A DNA stretch of 64,000 nucleotides from positions 2,294,001-2,358,000 of the forward strand of contig NZ_CP070304.1 in the NCBI RefSeq assembly GCF_016917355.1, read 5' to 3'. Source of the DNA: Glaciimonas sp. PAMC28666. Lineage in GTDB: Bacteria > Pseudomonadota > Gammaproteobacteria > Burkholderiales > Burkholderiaceae_D. This document shows, in pieces, positions 54,569 to 63,451 of this stretch. The notes under the pieces were generated by a model that had not been told where the DNA came from, made no database searches, and worked only from the letters and a program-made list of their open reading frames with translations. Every line of letters begins with the position of its first letter. Within the stretch, counting starts at the first letter, position 1. The position numbers and the translations under genes are program-made.

Positions 54569-54787
54569 ATGGCAAAAGACGACGTTATCCAGATGCAAGG
54601 CGAGATTCTTGAGAATCTCCCCAATGCTACATTTAGAGTCAAGTTGGAAAACGGACATATCGTCCTCGGTCATATTTCTGGCAAGATGCGAATGAACTAT
54701 ATTCGTATCCTCCCAGGAGATAAGGTGACGGTAGAATTGACTCCTTATGATTTGAGCCGGGCACGGATTGTTTTCCGTACCAAATAA
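54569..54787 (+). CDS. infA: Translation initiation factor IF-1
   Basis: A 72-residue OB-fold factor that occupies the A site during initiation. [30 protein letters not shown] opens at the ATG at 54569; an ATG 30 bp earlier adds ten unsupported residues. [35 protein letters not shown] is standard (short: [14 protein letters not shown]). Placement between secY and rpmJ is typical of betaproteobacteria. Confidence 0.97.
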   Translation: MAKDDVIQMQGEILENLPNATFRVKLENGHIVLGHISGKMRMNYIRILPGDKVTVELTPYDLSRARIVFRTK

Positions 54788-54827
54788 ACAGTATTTAGAA
54801 CCTTAAGCTGAAAGAAAGAGGGCTACC

Positions 54828-54941
54828 ATGAAAGTGCTCGCATCAGTTAAGCGGATTTGCCGCAACTGTAAGATCATTAAGCGCAAAGGCGTTCTACGCG
54901 TCATTTGCATAGAACCGCGCCATAAACAGCGTCAAGGTTAA
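54828..54941 (+). CDS. rpmJ: 50S ribosomal protein L36 (zinc-binding form)
   Basis: A 37-residue protein reading [18 protein letters not shown], then [19 protein letters not shown]. The zinc ligands Cys11, Cys14, Cys27 and His32 are all present, so this is the zinc-binding (C+) form. GAGGGCTACC is upstream. It lies between infA and rpsM as expected and is easily missed because of its size. Confidence 0.97.
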   Translation: MKVLASVKRICRNCKIIKRKGVLRVICIEPRHKQRQG

Positions 54942-54968
54942 CTAACGTTATTGATCGAGGAATAACGA

Positions 54969-55334
54969 ATGGCACGTATTGCAGGGGTAAATATCCCAAA
55001 CCATCAACACACTGTTATCGGCTTAACCGCCATTTATGGTGTTGGCCGCCCACGTTCGCAGAAAATCTGCGACGCGACGGGTATTTCGACCAGTAAAAAG
55101 GTCAAAGATCTAGACGATAGCGAACTAGAAAAGCTACGCGATGAAATTGCAAAATTCATCGTCGAAGGTGATCTACGTCGCGAACTGTCGATGAACATCA
55201 AGCGTCTGATGGATCTGGGTTGCTACCGTGGTATGCGTCACCGTAAGGGTCTACCTTGCCGTGGTCAACGTACCCGTACCAACGCCCGTACCCGTAAGGG
55301 GCCGCGTAAAGCCGCTCAATCGCTGAAGAAATAA
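54969..55334 (+). CDS. rpsM: 30S ribosomal protein S13
   Basis: A 121-residue head protein that bridges to the large subunit. [26 protein letters not shown] and the basic tail [28 protein letters not shown] (short: [18 protein letters not shown]) match. It begins the alpha-type run. Confidence 0.99.
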   Translation: MARIAGVNIPNHQHTVIGLTAIYGVGRPRSQKICDATGISTSKKVKDLDDSELEKLRDEIAKFIVEGDLRRELSMNIKRLMDLGCYRGMRHRKGLPCRGQRTRTNARTRKGPRKAAQSLKK

Positions 55335-55376
55335 TTAACTTCGCGTTGATTTGTAGTCGGATTCAAGGAAATTATT

Positions 55377-55781
55377 ATGGCAAAGTCCCCCAATAACGCC
55401 GCAGCAGCACGTGTGCGTAAAAAAGTTAAAAAGAACGTTGCTGAAGGTATCGCGCATATTCACGCATCCTTTAACAACACCATCATCACGATTACCGATC
55501 GTCAAGGTAACGCGTTGTCATGGGCGACATCTGGTGGTGCTGGCTTTAAAGGCTCCCGCAAGTCGACTCCATTTGCAGCGCAGGTAGCAGCCGAAGCAGC
55601 TGGTAAAGTAGCAGTTGAATGTGGTGTGAAAAATCTGGAAGTTCGTATCAAGGGCCCTGGTCCTGGTCGCGAATCTGCAGTTCGCGCATTGAACAACCTG
55701 GGTATCAAAATTACTCAGATTCAAGACGTGACACCAGTTCCACATAACGGTTGCCGCCCTCCAAAGCGTCGTCGTATCTAA
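55377..55781 (+). CDS. rpsK: 30S ribosomal protein S11
   Basis: A 134-residue platform protein. [26 protein letters not shown] and [42 protein letters not shown] fit (short: [11 protein letters not shown], with the Asn that is often isomerised). A terminator-like hairpin lies between it and rpsD. Confidence 0.99.
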   Translation: MAKSPNNAAAARVRKKVKKNVAEGIAHIHASFNNTIITITDRQGNALSWATSGGAGFKGSRKSTPFAAQVAAEAAGKVAVECGVKNLEVRIKGPGPGRESAVRALNNLGIKITQIQDVTPVPHNGCRPPKRRRI

Positions 55782-55825
55782 GAAATTATTGCGCTGTTAG
55801 TTTTCGAATTAACAGTTTGCAAGTG

Positions 55826-55856
55826 ACCCGCCAATGACCTTGGCGGGTTTTGTTCT
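55826..55856 (+). terminator. Terminator-like hairpin between rpsK and rpsD
   Basis: ACCCGCCAA (55826-55834), loop TGACC, TTGGCGGGT (55840-55848), then TTTGTTCTT. A smaller CTGTTA/TAACAG stem precedes it at 55794-55815. The form is that of a moderate intrinsic terminator inside the alpha gene run. Confidence 0.7.
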
Positions 55857-55954
55857 TAAGCCCACCGTCTGTTTGAAGGTAAAACAGACTAGCGTCAGAC
55901 ATCTGCAACCGCCATCGGTTGTGGACTCAGACGTCACTCACCAAAGGAATTATT

Positions 55955-56578
55955 GTGGCACGTTACATCGGACCTAAAGCAAAACTATCACGCCGTGAAG
56001 GTACGGATCTGTTCCTGAAAAGCGCACGTCGCTCATTGGATTCAAAGTGCAAGCTTGATTCAAAGCCAGGTCAACATGGTCGTACCTCCGGTGCTCGTAC
56101 TTCGGACTACGGTAACCAATTGCGCGAAAAGCAAAAAGTTAAGCGTATGTACGGTATTTTGGAACGTCAGTTCCGTCGCTACTTCGCTGAAGCAGACCGT
56201 CGCAAGGGTAACACCGGCGAAACACTGTTGAGATTGCTGGAAGCGCGTCTGGACAACGTTGTTTATCGTATGGGCTTTGGTTCGACCCGTGCTGAAGGCC
56301 GTCAGTTGGTCTCGCATAAAGCGTTCACCGTCAATGGTAACGTTGTCAACATCGCTTCATACCAGGTTAAAGCTGGCGACGTTGTTGCCGTTCGCGAAAA
56401 ATCGAAAAAACAAGTCCGTATCGTTGAAGCGTTGTCGCTTGCAGAGCAAATCGGCATGCCTTCATGGGTAACTGTTGATTCGAAGAAAATGGAAGGTACT
56501 TTCAAGTCCATGCCAGATCGCAGCGAAATCGCCGCTGACGTCAACGAATCGTTGATCGTCGAACTGTATTCACGTTAA
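55955..56578 (+). CDS. rpsD: 30S ribosomal protein S4 (GTG start)
   Basis: A 207-residue primary 16S rRNA binder and the alpha-operon repressor in E. coli. The start is GTG at 55955 after AAAGGAATTATT, giving [20 protein letters not shown]; the longer frame from 55919 has no family support. The N-terminal part lacks the four-cysteine zinc site of some S4 proteins (C-minus form). The S4 RNA-binding domain is [30 protein letters not shown] (short: [20 protein letters not shown]). Confidence 0.98.
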   Translation: MARYIGPKAKLSRREGTDLFLKSARRSLDSKCKLDSKPGQHGRTSGARTSDYGNQLREKQKVKRMYGILERQFRRYFAEADRRKGNTGETLLRLLEARLDNVVYRMGFGSTRAEGRQLVSHKAFTVNGNVVNIASYQVKAGDVVAVREKSKKQVRIVEALSLAEQIGMPSWVTVDSKKMEGTFKSMPDRSEIAADVNESLIVELYSR

Positions 56579-56596
56579 TTCGGTATTATTTTTGTC

Positions 56597-56620
56597 GCCC
56601 ATCCTCGGATGGGCTTTTTT
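56597..56620 (+). terminator. Intrinsic terminator between rpsD and rpoA
   Basis: GCCCATCC-TC-GGATGGGC then TTTTTT: an 8-bp GC-rich stem, very short loop and six T, about 18 bp after the rpsD stop and 58 bp before the rpoA ATG. By form this is a classical Rho-independent terminator. Confidence 0.82.
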
Positions 56621-56677
56621 CGTAATGCCATCAGCCTTATCGGTGTAATGAGCCGAGGGTATTGAAAAGGACATTTC

Positions 56678-57655
56678 ATGCAAAACAGTTTGTTGAAGCC
56701 CCGTATTATCGAAGTAGAAGCGCTAGGCGCCGGTCACGCTAAAGTTGTGATGGAGCCGTTCGAACGTGGTTATGGCCACACTTTAGGTAATGCGTTGCGT
56801 CGCGTCCTGCTGTCGTCGATGGTAGGTTATGCACCGACTGAAGTAACTATCGCTGGTGTAGTACACGAATACTCGTCATTGGATGGCGTGCAAGAAGACG
56901 TCGTTGATATCTTGTTGAACTTGAAGGGTGTAGTTTTCAAACTACATAACCGCGACGAAGTAACCCTGACCTTGAAAAAAGGTGGCGAAGGCGCGGTATT
57001 GGCTTCAGATATCGATTTGCCACACGATGTAGAGCTGGTTAATCCAGACCACGTTATCGCCCACTTAACTGGTGGCGGCGAACTGGACATGCAGATCAAA
57101 GTCGAAAAGGGCCGTGGCTATGTGCCGGGCAACGTTCGTCGTCTGTCGGAAGATTCCAACAAGACAATCGGTCGTATTATCCTTGATGCATCGTTTTCAC
57201 CTGTCCGTCGCGTTTCTTACGCGGTTGAGTCGGCTCGCGTCGAACAACGTACGGATCTGGATAAGCTGGTCATCAATATCGAGACTAATGGTGTGATCAC
57301 GCCTGAAGAAGCGATTCGCCAGTCAGCCCGCGTTCTGGTTGATCAATTGAATGTGTTCGCGGCACTGGAAGGTACTGAAGCAGCTGCTGAAGCCCCATCA
57401 CGCGCACCACAAGTTGATCCTATCCTGTTGCGTCCGGTCGATGATCTGGAATTGACTGTGCGTTCGGCAAATTGCCTGAAGGCAGAAAATATTTACTACA
57501 TTGGTGATTTGATCCAGCGTAGCGAAAATGAGCTGTTGAAGACGCCAAATCTGGGTCGTAAGTCATTGAACGAAATCAAGGAAGTCCTCGCATCCCGCGG
57601 TCTGACGCTGGGTATGAAGCTGGAAAACTGGCCACCTGCCGGTCTGGAAAAGTAA
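56678..57655 (+). CDS. rpoA: DNA-directed RNA polymerase subunit alpha
   Basis: A 325-residue assembly and regulatory subunit. The N-terminal domain has [29 protein letters not shown] linker rich in Ala/Pro (about 235-250) leads to the C-terminal domain with the DNA/activator helices [42 protein letters not shown] (short: [15 protein letters not shown]). It begins 99 bp after rpsD across a classical terminator, so readthrough, antitermination or a further promoter must supply its mRNA. Confidence 0.99.
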   Translation: MQNSLLKPRIIEVEALGAGHAKVVMEPFERGYGHTLGNALRRVLLSSMVGYAPTEVTIAGVVHEYSSLDGVQEDVVDILLNLKGVVFKLHNRDEVTLTLKKGGEGAVLASDIDLPHDVELVNPDHVIAHLTGGGELDMQIKVEKGRGYVPGNVRRLSEDSNKTIGRIILDASFSPVRRVSYAVESARVEQRTDLDKLVINIETNGVITPEEAIRQSARVLVDQLNVFAALEGTEAAAEAPSRAPQVDPILLRPVDDLELTVRSANCLKAENIYYIGDLIQRSENELLKTPNLGRKSLNEIKEVLASRGLTLGMKLENWPPAGLEK

Positions 57656-57721
57656 TTTTGTTGTAAGTAGTATTTGTTGTTTCAACGTGGGCGAGTTAAA
57701 ATCTTGCCCCTGTTGAGACGA

Positions 57722-57740
57722 TTTGGTTATTTTGACCAAA
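57722..57740 (+). other. Small hairpin in the rpoA-rplQ spacer
   Basis: TTTGGT (57722-57727) pairs with ACCAAA (57735-57740) around a 7-nt loop and is followed by CTGTTGTT. The 179-bp spacer is long for this junction and otherwise shows no clear feature. Confidence 0.35.
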
Positions 57741-57834
57741 CTGTTGTTAACACGTATTAACCGGCCCGCGACCAGGCGAAATGCTGAATCGATCGAAGAG
57801 CTGGATTTAAACTCAAAAACTGAAAGGAATTACC

Positions 57835-58230
57835 ATGCGTCATCGTCACGGCTTACGTAAGTTAAATCGTACCTCTTCCCATCGTTTGGCTATGTTGCGC
57901 AACATGACTGTTTCGTTGCTGCGTCACGAAGCAATCAAGACCACATTGCCAAAAGCAAAAGAACTTCGTCGCGTTATTGAACCGATTCTGACATTGGGCA
58001 AGACCGATACACTAGCTAACAAACGTCTTGCTTTCGCCCGTCTGCGCGACCGCGAAATGGTATTGAAACTGTTTGCTGAATTCGGTCCTCGTTACGCAAA
58101 TCGTAATGGCGGTTACCTGCGCATCCTGAAAATGGGTTTCCGTGTCGGCGATAACGCTCCGATGGCTTTCATCGAACTGATGGATCGCCCTGAAGTCAGC
58201 GACGATGCAGAAGTGCCTACAGCTGACTAA
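57835..58230 (+). CDS. rplQ: 50S ribosomal protein L17
   Basis: A 131-residue protein near the tunnel exit. [24 protein letters not shown] and [20 protein letters not shown] fit the family. AAAGGAATTACC supplies the ribosome-binding site. It is the last ribosomal gene; a perfect terminator follows 40 bp later. Confidence 0.98.
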   Translation: MRHRHGLRKLNRTSSHRLAMLRNMTVSLLRHEAIKTTLPKAKELRRVIEPILTLGKTDTLANKRLAFARLRDREMVLKLFAEFGPRYANRNGGYLRILKMGFRVGDNAPMAFIELMDRPEVSDDAEVPTAD

Positions 58231-58270
58231 TACGTCACAGGTTGCAAGTAACGCATTGCGTTAAAATCGA

Positions 58271-58295
58271 AAGCCAGGCTATGCCTGGCTTTTTT
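58271..58295 (+). terminator. Intrinsic terminator of the alpha operon
   Basis: AAGCCAGGC-TAT-GCCTGGCTTTTTT: a 7-9-bp stem with a TAT loop and at least six T. Confidence 0.92.
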
Positions 58296-58331
58296 GCATT
58301 CGTTTTTGCGTTCGTTTTTGCATTTTTTTTG
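58296..58331. repeat. 12-bp tandem repeat after the rplQ terminator
   Basis: GCATTCGTTTTT, GCGTTCGTTTTT, then GCATTTTTTTTG: three T-rich 12-bp units starting at 58296, 58308 and 58320, directly behind the terminator T-run. They could help transcript release or be simple slippage. Confidence 0.65.
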
Positions 58332-58469
58332 TGCTAATCCGATAGTGTTGTGCAATTGATGTTCCATAAGATGATGGCTGCGCAGCATTCCAGCATAGTG
58401 CATGTTTGCCTGGACAGGCCGCGAAGCATACAACAGCCCGAGCCTCTTAATGTCTTTCTTTAGGCCCAA

Positions 58470-59402
58470 ATGCCGACTTCATCTATTCTAAGCGTCACAG
58501 ATTTACGTAAGTCCTTTGGCTCGAAAGGTGTCCGGACCGTTGTCATTGACGGTTTGTCGTTTGCGCTGCGGGCTGGCGAATGTTATGGCTTGCTGGGACC
58601 AAATGGCGCAGGCAAGACCACCACATTGCGCTTGTGTCTCGGCTTGACAGCGGCCGATAGCGGCGACATCCGGTTGGCTGGTCACTCAGTACCGTCAGAC
58701 GCACGTTTGGCCCGTCTGAGGGTCGGCGTGGTGCCTCAGGGGGATAATCTGGACCCTGACTTCACCGTGTCGGAGAATCTGTTAGTGTTCGGTCGCTATT
58801 TTGGTATCCCGGACGCCATCATTAACGCCAGAATTCCTAAATTGCTAGAGTTCGCCAATCTGGGTGCCAAAGAACACGCACGTATCAATGAATTGTCGGG
58901 TGGGATGCGGCGGCGCTTAACGTTAGCGCGTGCGTTGGTGAATGATCCGGACCTGATTTTTATGGACGAGCCTACCACCGGCCTTGATCCGCAAGCGCGG
59001 CACATGATCTGGGAGCGGCTCAAGACGTTGTTGAGCCAAGGTAAAACGATCTTGTTGACCACCCATTTTATGGATGAAGCTGAGCGTCTGTGCGATCGGC
59101 TTGCGGTTGTCGATCATGGAAAGATGATCGCTGAAGGCTCGCCACGCGAGTTGATCGCGCAGCATATCGAGTCCGAAGTGGTGGAGATTTACGGTGATAA
59201 CGCAAAGGCTTGGCTGGAGGCGAATAATGGTCATACGTCAGCCCGGGTAGAAATCAGCGGTGAAACGGTATTTTGCTATACCAATGACGCGCAGGCGTTG
59301 GTGCGCATGCTTCAGGGAGTCGAAGGCGTGCGCTACATCCACCGTCCCGCCAACCTTGAAGACCTATTTTTAAAACTCACCGGCCGTGAAATGCGGGATT
59401 GA
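58470..59402 (+). CDS. NodI-like ABC transporter ATP-binding protein (DRA family)
   Basis: A 310-residue cytosolic ATPase of an ABC-2 type exporter. Walker A is GPNGAGKT (43-50), the Q-loop is at VVPQGDN, the signature LSGGMRRRL starts at 142, Walker B is LIFMDEP (162-168) and the H-loop His is at 199. The C-terminal extension after 220 is typical of the NodI/drug-resistance ATPase group. The permease gene starts 1 bp after this gene's stop. Close NodI relatives in betaproteobacteria are housekeeping exporters; the substrate is unknown, and no other nodulation genes are here. Confidence 0.92.
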   Translation: MPTSSILSVTDLRKSFGSKGVRTVVIDGLSFALRAGECYGLLGPNGAGKTTTLRLCLGLTAADSGDIRLAGHSVPSDARLARLRVGVVPQGDNLDPDFTVSENLLVFGRYFGIPDAIINARIPKLLEFANLGAKEHARINELSGGMRRRLTLARALVNDPDLIFMDEPTTGLDPQARHMIWERLKTLLSQGKTILLTTHFMDEAERLCDRLAVVDHGKMIAEGSPRELIAQHIESEVVEIYGDNAKAWLEANNGHTSARVEISGETVFCYTNDAQALVRMLQGVEGVRYIHRPANLEDLFLKLTGREMRD

Positions 59403-59403
59403 T

Positions 59404-60180
59404 ATGAACCTCTACGCCTTTCCTGAATTTTCGCGGCGCTTTCAGCCGATCTGGCAACGTAATTTTTTGGTGTGGAAGAAACTTGCGGTCGCCAGTGTGC
59501 TGGGTAATATCGCCGATCCACTGATCACGTTGCTGGCGTTCGGTTACGGCCTTGGCAGCCTGTTAAAGGAGGTGGATGGCGTTCCTTACATTCACTATCT
59601 GGCCTCAGGCTCAATCTGCATGTCGATCATGTGGGCGGCTTCTTTTGAGGCATTGTATTCGGCGTTTTCCCGCATGCATGTGCAGAAAACCTGGGATGCA
59701 CTTTTAAACGCGCCGCTGGCGCTTGACGACGTAATATTGGCCGAGATGCTGTGGGCGGCGACCAAGTCGATTTTTTCAGGCGTGGCGATTCTTCTGGTGA
59801 TGTTTTGTCTGGGGATCGGCCTGCATCCTCACACGGTACTGGTGCTGCCTTTGTTATTTTTGATAGGAATGACTTTTGGTTCATTGGGTCTGGTCTTCAA
59901 TGCGCTTGCCAGAGGATACGACTTTTTTACCTATTACTTTACGTTGGTGCTGACGCCCATGATTTTTCTGTCCGGGGTTTATTATCCGTCGGCCCAGCTG
60001 CCGGGCTGGCTTCAAATGGTCGCACATATACTGCCCTTGAACGCGGCGGTTAATCTGGTGCGCCCACTCTTGTTAGGGACCTGGCCGACAACGCCGATCA
60101 CTGATCTGACAATTTTGGCAGCGTATTGTTGTGTCGGGTTTTATGCCGCCGTGGTGTTGACCCGGCGACGTTTGCTGTAA
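59404..60180 (+). CDS. NodJ-like ABC-2 type transporter permease
   Basis: A 258-residue inner-membrane permease with about six hydrophobic segments. ABC-2 family features are FGYGLGSLLKEVDGVPYIHYLASGSICMSIMWAASFEALYS (short: YIHYLASGSICMS), FGSLGLVFNALARGYDFFTYYFTLVLTPMIFLSGVYYP (short: TPMIFLSGVYYP) and LPLNAAVNLVRPLLLG. The ATG at 59404 was chosen because an earlier start would overlap the ATPase gene by 17 bp and lacks family residues. It forms the exporter with the ATPase encoded just upstream. Confidence 0.92.
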   Translation: MNLYAFPEFSRRFQPIWQRNFLVWKKLAVASVLGNIADPLITLLAFGYGLGSLLKEVDGVPYIHYLASGSICMSIMWAASFEALYSAFSRMHVQKTWDALLNAPLALDDVILAEMLWAATKSIFSGVAILLVMFCLGIGLHPHTVLVLPLLFLIGMTFGSLGLVFNALARGYDFFTYYFTLVLTPMIFLSGVYYPSAQLPGWLQMVAHILPLNAAVNLVRPLLLGTWPTTPITDLTILAAYCCVGFYAAVVLTRRRLL

Positions 60181-60217
60181 GGAGTAGACTCTTGAGGCGA
60201 CTATCTGGGAGGTGAGA

Positions 60218-60550
60218 ATGGTGACTATGCCAGAGGTGATCCTGATAATGACGACAATGCCCAATCTGGCCGATGCCGACGCGCTGGCGCAGCAGCTGGT
60301 GGAACGTAAGTTGGCCGCATGTGTCAACATCCTGCCCGGTGTACGTTCGGTCTATCTGTGGCAGGGTGTTTTAGAGCGCTCAGACGAGGTGGCGATGATG
60401 ATAAAGACCACGACAGAGCGTTATAGTGAACTTGAAGAATTTATACGATCGGTGCATCCGTATGCGCTGCCCGAAATCATCGCGATCCCGCTAGCCGGCG
60501 GTTTACCTGCCTATCTTGAATGGATAGGCGCAGCAACACAAAGGAATTGA
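60218..60550 (+). CDS. cutA: Divalent-cation tolerance protein CutA
   Basis: A 110-residue small trimeric protein linked to divalent metal tolerance. TTMPNLADADALAQQLVERKLAACVNILPGVRSVYLWQG (short: ERKLAACVNILPGVRSVYLW) and EVAMMIKTTTERYSELEEFI match the family, and the ending PAYLEWIGAAT is standard. The ATG at 60218 follows GGGAGGTGAG; an ATG at 60227 is a possible alternative. It abuts dsbD with no gap, the frequent cutA-dsbD pair. Confidence 0.94.
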   Translation: MVTMPEVILIMTTMPNLADADALAQQLVERKLAACVNILPGVRSVYLWQGVLERSDEVAMMIKTTTERYSELEEFIRSVHPYALPEIIAIPLAGGLPAYLEWIGAATQRN

Positions 60551-62434
60551 ATGTTTACTTGTCGCAAACCTCGGGCGATGTTTTTTGTCTGGTTGAGCTT
60601 ATTAAGCCTGATGCTAATGATGATGTCATCTGCCCGTGCAGACGACGATTATCTGGCACCTGAAGTGGCTTTTAAATTCTCGGCGCGTATGACCGATCCG
60701 AAAACTGCCGAAGTGACGTACGCGATTGCTGACGGTTACTACATGTACCGTGAACGGTTTAGTTTCAAGGCGGAGGGTGCAACGTTGGGCGAGCCAAAAA
60801 TTCCCGCTGGCATCGTCAAATTCGATCAGACTTTTCAGAAAAATGTAGAGACGTATCACCACAACATAACGATCATTATTCCGGTCGAAGCAACCAAGCC
60901 ATTTACCCTAATTGTTGGGGGTCAGGGATGCGCAGATAAGGGGTTATGTTATCCACCGATGGAACATCGGGTAAATCTATCTCCTGACGGCGCGGCCACC
61001 GGCGGTGGCTTGCTGGGTGCGATAGCTGCGGCCAAAGCAGGTCCGGCGGTCGACACTGCGCAGTCGGCGAATGCCTCGCAGGCACCAACGATAGCGTCAA
61101 ATCCAGGGGCGGGAGCTGATTCCGGCAGCGCAGATGCCACTGTATCGAAGGACAGCTTACCCAGCGACTCTGACGTTGGTCGTATCGAATCTTCGCTAAA
61201 AGGCGGCAAGCTGCTGGTGATCATGCCGTTGTTTTTGTTATTAGGACTTGGCTTGTCTTTCACCCCTTGTGTGTTACCGATGGTCCCTATTTTATCGTCG
61301 ATCATCGTGGGCGAAGGCGCGCAGGTTAAGCGGCGTCGTGCGTTCGTATTATCCGTTGCGTATGCGCTGGGAATGGCGTTGGTTTACACCGCGCTGGGCG
61401 TGGCAGCGGGTCTTGCAGGCGAAGGATTGTCGGCGGCATTGCAGAATGCATGGGTATTGTCGGCGTTTGCGTTGCTCATGGTAGGGATGTCGCTTTCGAT
61501 GTTCGGGGTGTATCAATTACAGTTGCCGGGATCGATGCAAACGAAGCTTTCTCAGGCTTCGGATAAGCAGTCGTCCGGCAAACTGGCAGGCGTTTTTGTG
61601 ATGGGTGCGCTTTCTGCATTAATCGTTGGCCCCTGCGTCGCCGCTCCGCTGGCGGGCGCGCTGGTCTATATCAGTCAAACCCGGAACGTGATCATCGGTG
61701 GTAGCGCGCTGTTCGCGATGGCGGTCGGGATGAGCGTGCCGTTATTGCTGGTCGGTATCTCGGCCGGGGCATTGTTGCCGCGCGCGGGTGCGTGGATGGA
61801 GTCGGTGAAACGATTTTTCGGGGTGCTGATGCTCGGTGTGGCGGTGTGGATGGTGTCGCCAGTGATTCCTTCTGCGGTGCAAATTTTATGTTGGGCCGCA
61901 TTAGGTATCGGATATGGCGCCTATCTGTTGTGGCATGTTTCGACCAGCTGGTTTTCTAAAGCGGTGGGACTGGTGTTTGCAGTCCTGAGCATTTTGCAGT
62001 TAGTGAGCGTGGCAACCGGTGGCCGTGATGTATTGATGCCATTAGCGCATTTGGGCAGCACGCAGGCGGTGCATACGGCATTTGTGCGGGTCAGGTCGGT
62101 TGCCGAGCTGGATGCGGCGTTGGCGCAGACAAATGGGAAACCGGCATTGCTGGATTTTTACGCTGATTGGTGTGTTTCGTGCAAAGAAATGGAAAAATTC
62201 ACCTTTACCGATCCGCGTGTTCAGGCACGTTTTAATAATATTGTGTTGCTGCAAATTGACGTGACGGCAAACAACGCCGACGATAAGGCGATGCTGAAGC
62301 GCTTCAATTTATTTGGTCCGCCGGGAATTATCCTCTTTGATCACAAAGGGAGAGAGTTGGCGGGCGGCAGAGTGATCGGTTTTCAGAATGCAGATAAGTT
62401 CACGCAGTCACTGGCCGTTTTAGATGCGCGCTGA
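60551..62434 (+). CDS. dsbD: Protein-disulfide reductase DsbD
   Basis: A 627-residue inner-membrane protein that carries electrons from cytosolic thioredoxin to periplasmic DsbC/DsbG and cytochrome c maturation. A signal peptide (about 1-30, ending SSARA) leads to the periplasmic alpha domain with Cys127 and Cys133. The beta domain of eight membrane helices has Cys240 in FTPCVLPM and Cys362 in VGPCVAAPLAG. The C-terminal thioredoxin-like gamma domain has Cys541-x-x-Cys544 in DWCVSCKEM. All six working cysteines are present. An Ala/Ser/Gly-rich linker (about 141-212) joins the first two domains. It starts directly after the cutA stop. Confidence 0.96.
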   Translation: MFTCRKPRAMFFVWLSLLSLMLMMMSSARADDDYLAPEVAFKFSARMTDPKTAEVTYAIADGYYMYRERFSFKAEGATLGEPKIPAGIVKFDQTFQKNVETYHHNITIIIPVEATKPFTLIVGGQGCADKGLCYPPMEHRVNLSPDGAATGGGLLGAIAAAKAGPAVDTAQSANASQAPTIASNPGAGADSGSADATVSKDSLPSDSDVGRIESSLKGGKLLVIMPLFLLLGLGLSFTPCVLPMVPILSSIIVGEGAQVKRRRAFVLSVAYALGMALVYTALGVAAGLAGEGLSAALQNAWVLSAFALLMVGMSLSMFGVYQLQLPGSMQTKLSQASDKQSSGKLAGVFVMGALSALIVGPCVAAPLAGALVYISQTRNVIIGGSALFAMAVGMSVPLLLVGISAGALLPRAGAWMESVKRFFGVLMLGVAVWMVSPVIPSAVQILCWAALGIGYGAYLLWHVSTSWFSKAVGLVFAVLSILQLVSVATGGRDVLMPLAHLGSTQAVHTAFVRVRSVAELDAALAQTNGKPALLDFYADWCVSCKEMEKFTFTDPRVQARFNNIVLLQIDVTANNADDKAMLKRFNLFGPPGIILFDHKGRELAGGRVIGFQNADKFTQSLAVLDAR

Positions 62435-62722
62435 TAAATACAATTCAGGCGGCAAGGCTTGCTGAAAATCAACATGGCATTAAATGTACTACAGAGAGTA
62501 AAGTTATTTGCATAGTCGTTAATAGTCGTTAGCAATATGGGAAGATGGGATTATAGTTTTAGAGACATGTAACGTGCGATCGAAACTATAGCGTATCTCC
62601 GAACTTGCGGCGCAGGACTTGCAGGTGGCGCAATCTGTGCTGTCGCACATGAGCGTAGCCGATGTTCGCTGATTACATTGCAGAGATTTGTCCGATAACC
62701 GAAGCATTTAAAGGAGACTGAC

Positions 62723-63361
62723 ATGACACTACGTCTTGGTGACGTTGCCCCTGACTTTGAGCAAGATTCTTCGCTTGGCCAGATAAAATTCTACGATTGG
62801 GCCGGTGATTCCTGGGTGGTACTTTTTTCTCACCCATCTGACTTCACGCCGGTGTGCACGACCGAACTTGGGTTAACCTCCAAGCTGAAAGCGGAGTTTG
62901 AAAAACGCGGGGTCAAGGTGATCGCGCTGTCGGTCGATCCTGCTGATAAGCATCTGGAATGGATCAAGGACATCAATGAAACTCAAAATACCATAGTCGG
63001 TTTTCCGATCATTGCGGACGCCGATCGCAAGGTTTCTGAGCTATATGATTTGATTCATCCTAACGCCAGCACCACCGCCACCGTGCGCTCTTTATTTGTC
63101 ATCGATCCGGCGAAAAAAGTACGACTCACCATCACGTATCCGGCAAGTACAGGACGCAATTTTGATGAGATTTTGCGCGTGATTGATTCATTGCAACTGA
63201 CGGACAATCATTCTGTTGCTACGCCTGGCAACTGGAAAGACGGAGATGACGTGGTGATCGTGCCGTCATTGCAGGATGAAGAAATCATCAAGCAGAAATT
63301 TCCTAAAGGCTATAAGGCGATCCGGCCTTATTTACGGTTAACGCCGCAGCCGAACAAATAA
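62723..63361 (+). CDS. 1-Cys peroxiredoxin (Prx6 family)
   Basis: A 212-residue thiol peroxidase that reduces H2O2 and alkyl hydroperoxides. The peroxidatic Cys45 is in SHPSDFTPVCTTELG. No other cysteine is present, so there is no resolving Cys and an external thiol must recycle it. The long C-terminal arm with GWKDGDDVVIVPS-like NWKDGDDVVIVPSLQDEEI and RPYLRLTPQP is the Prx6 type. A strong AAAGGAGACTGAC ribosome-binding site precedes the ATG, and a terminator follows. It is 288 bp from dsbD and probably has its own promoter. Confidence 0.95.
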   Translation: MTLRLGDVAPDFEQDSSLGQIKFYDWAGDSWVVLFSHPSDFTPVCTTELGLTSKLKAEFEKRGVKVIALSVDPADKHLEWIKDINETQNTIVGFPIIADADRKVSELYDLIHPNASTTATVRSLFVIDPAKKVRLTITYPASTGRNFDEILRVIDSLQLTDNHSVATPGNWKDGDDVVIVPSLQDEEIIKQKFPKGYKAIRPYLRLTPQPNK

Positions 63362-63371
63362 ATTCGTCAGT

Positions 63372-63412
63372 AAAAAAGGGCCTCAAACAAATCTGTTTGA
63401 GGCCCTTTTTTT
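63372..63412. terminator. Bidirectional terminator between peroxiredoxin and CorA-type genes
   Basis: AAAAAAGGGCCTCAAACA pairs with TGTTTGAGGCCCTTTTTT around a short loop. A long perfect stem with A-run and T-run on opposite sides serves both convergent genes. Confidence 0.94.
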
Positions 63413-63451
63413 ATGTTCTTGCCGCTGTGCGGTACCTCTTCAGCAGCCTTG

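Noticed and set aside
58470-60180. Nodulation locus
   Set aside because: Only NodI/NodJ-like transporter genes are present; no nodABC or other symbiosis genes, so nodulation is not supported.
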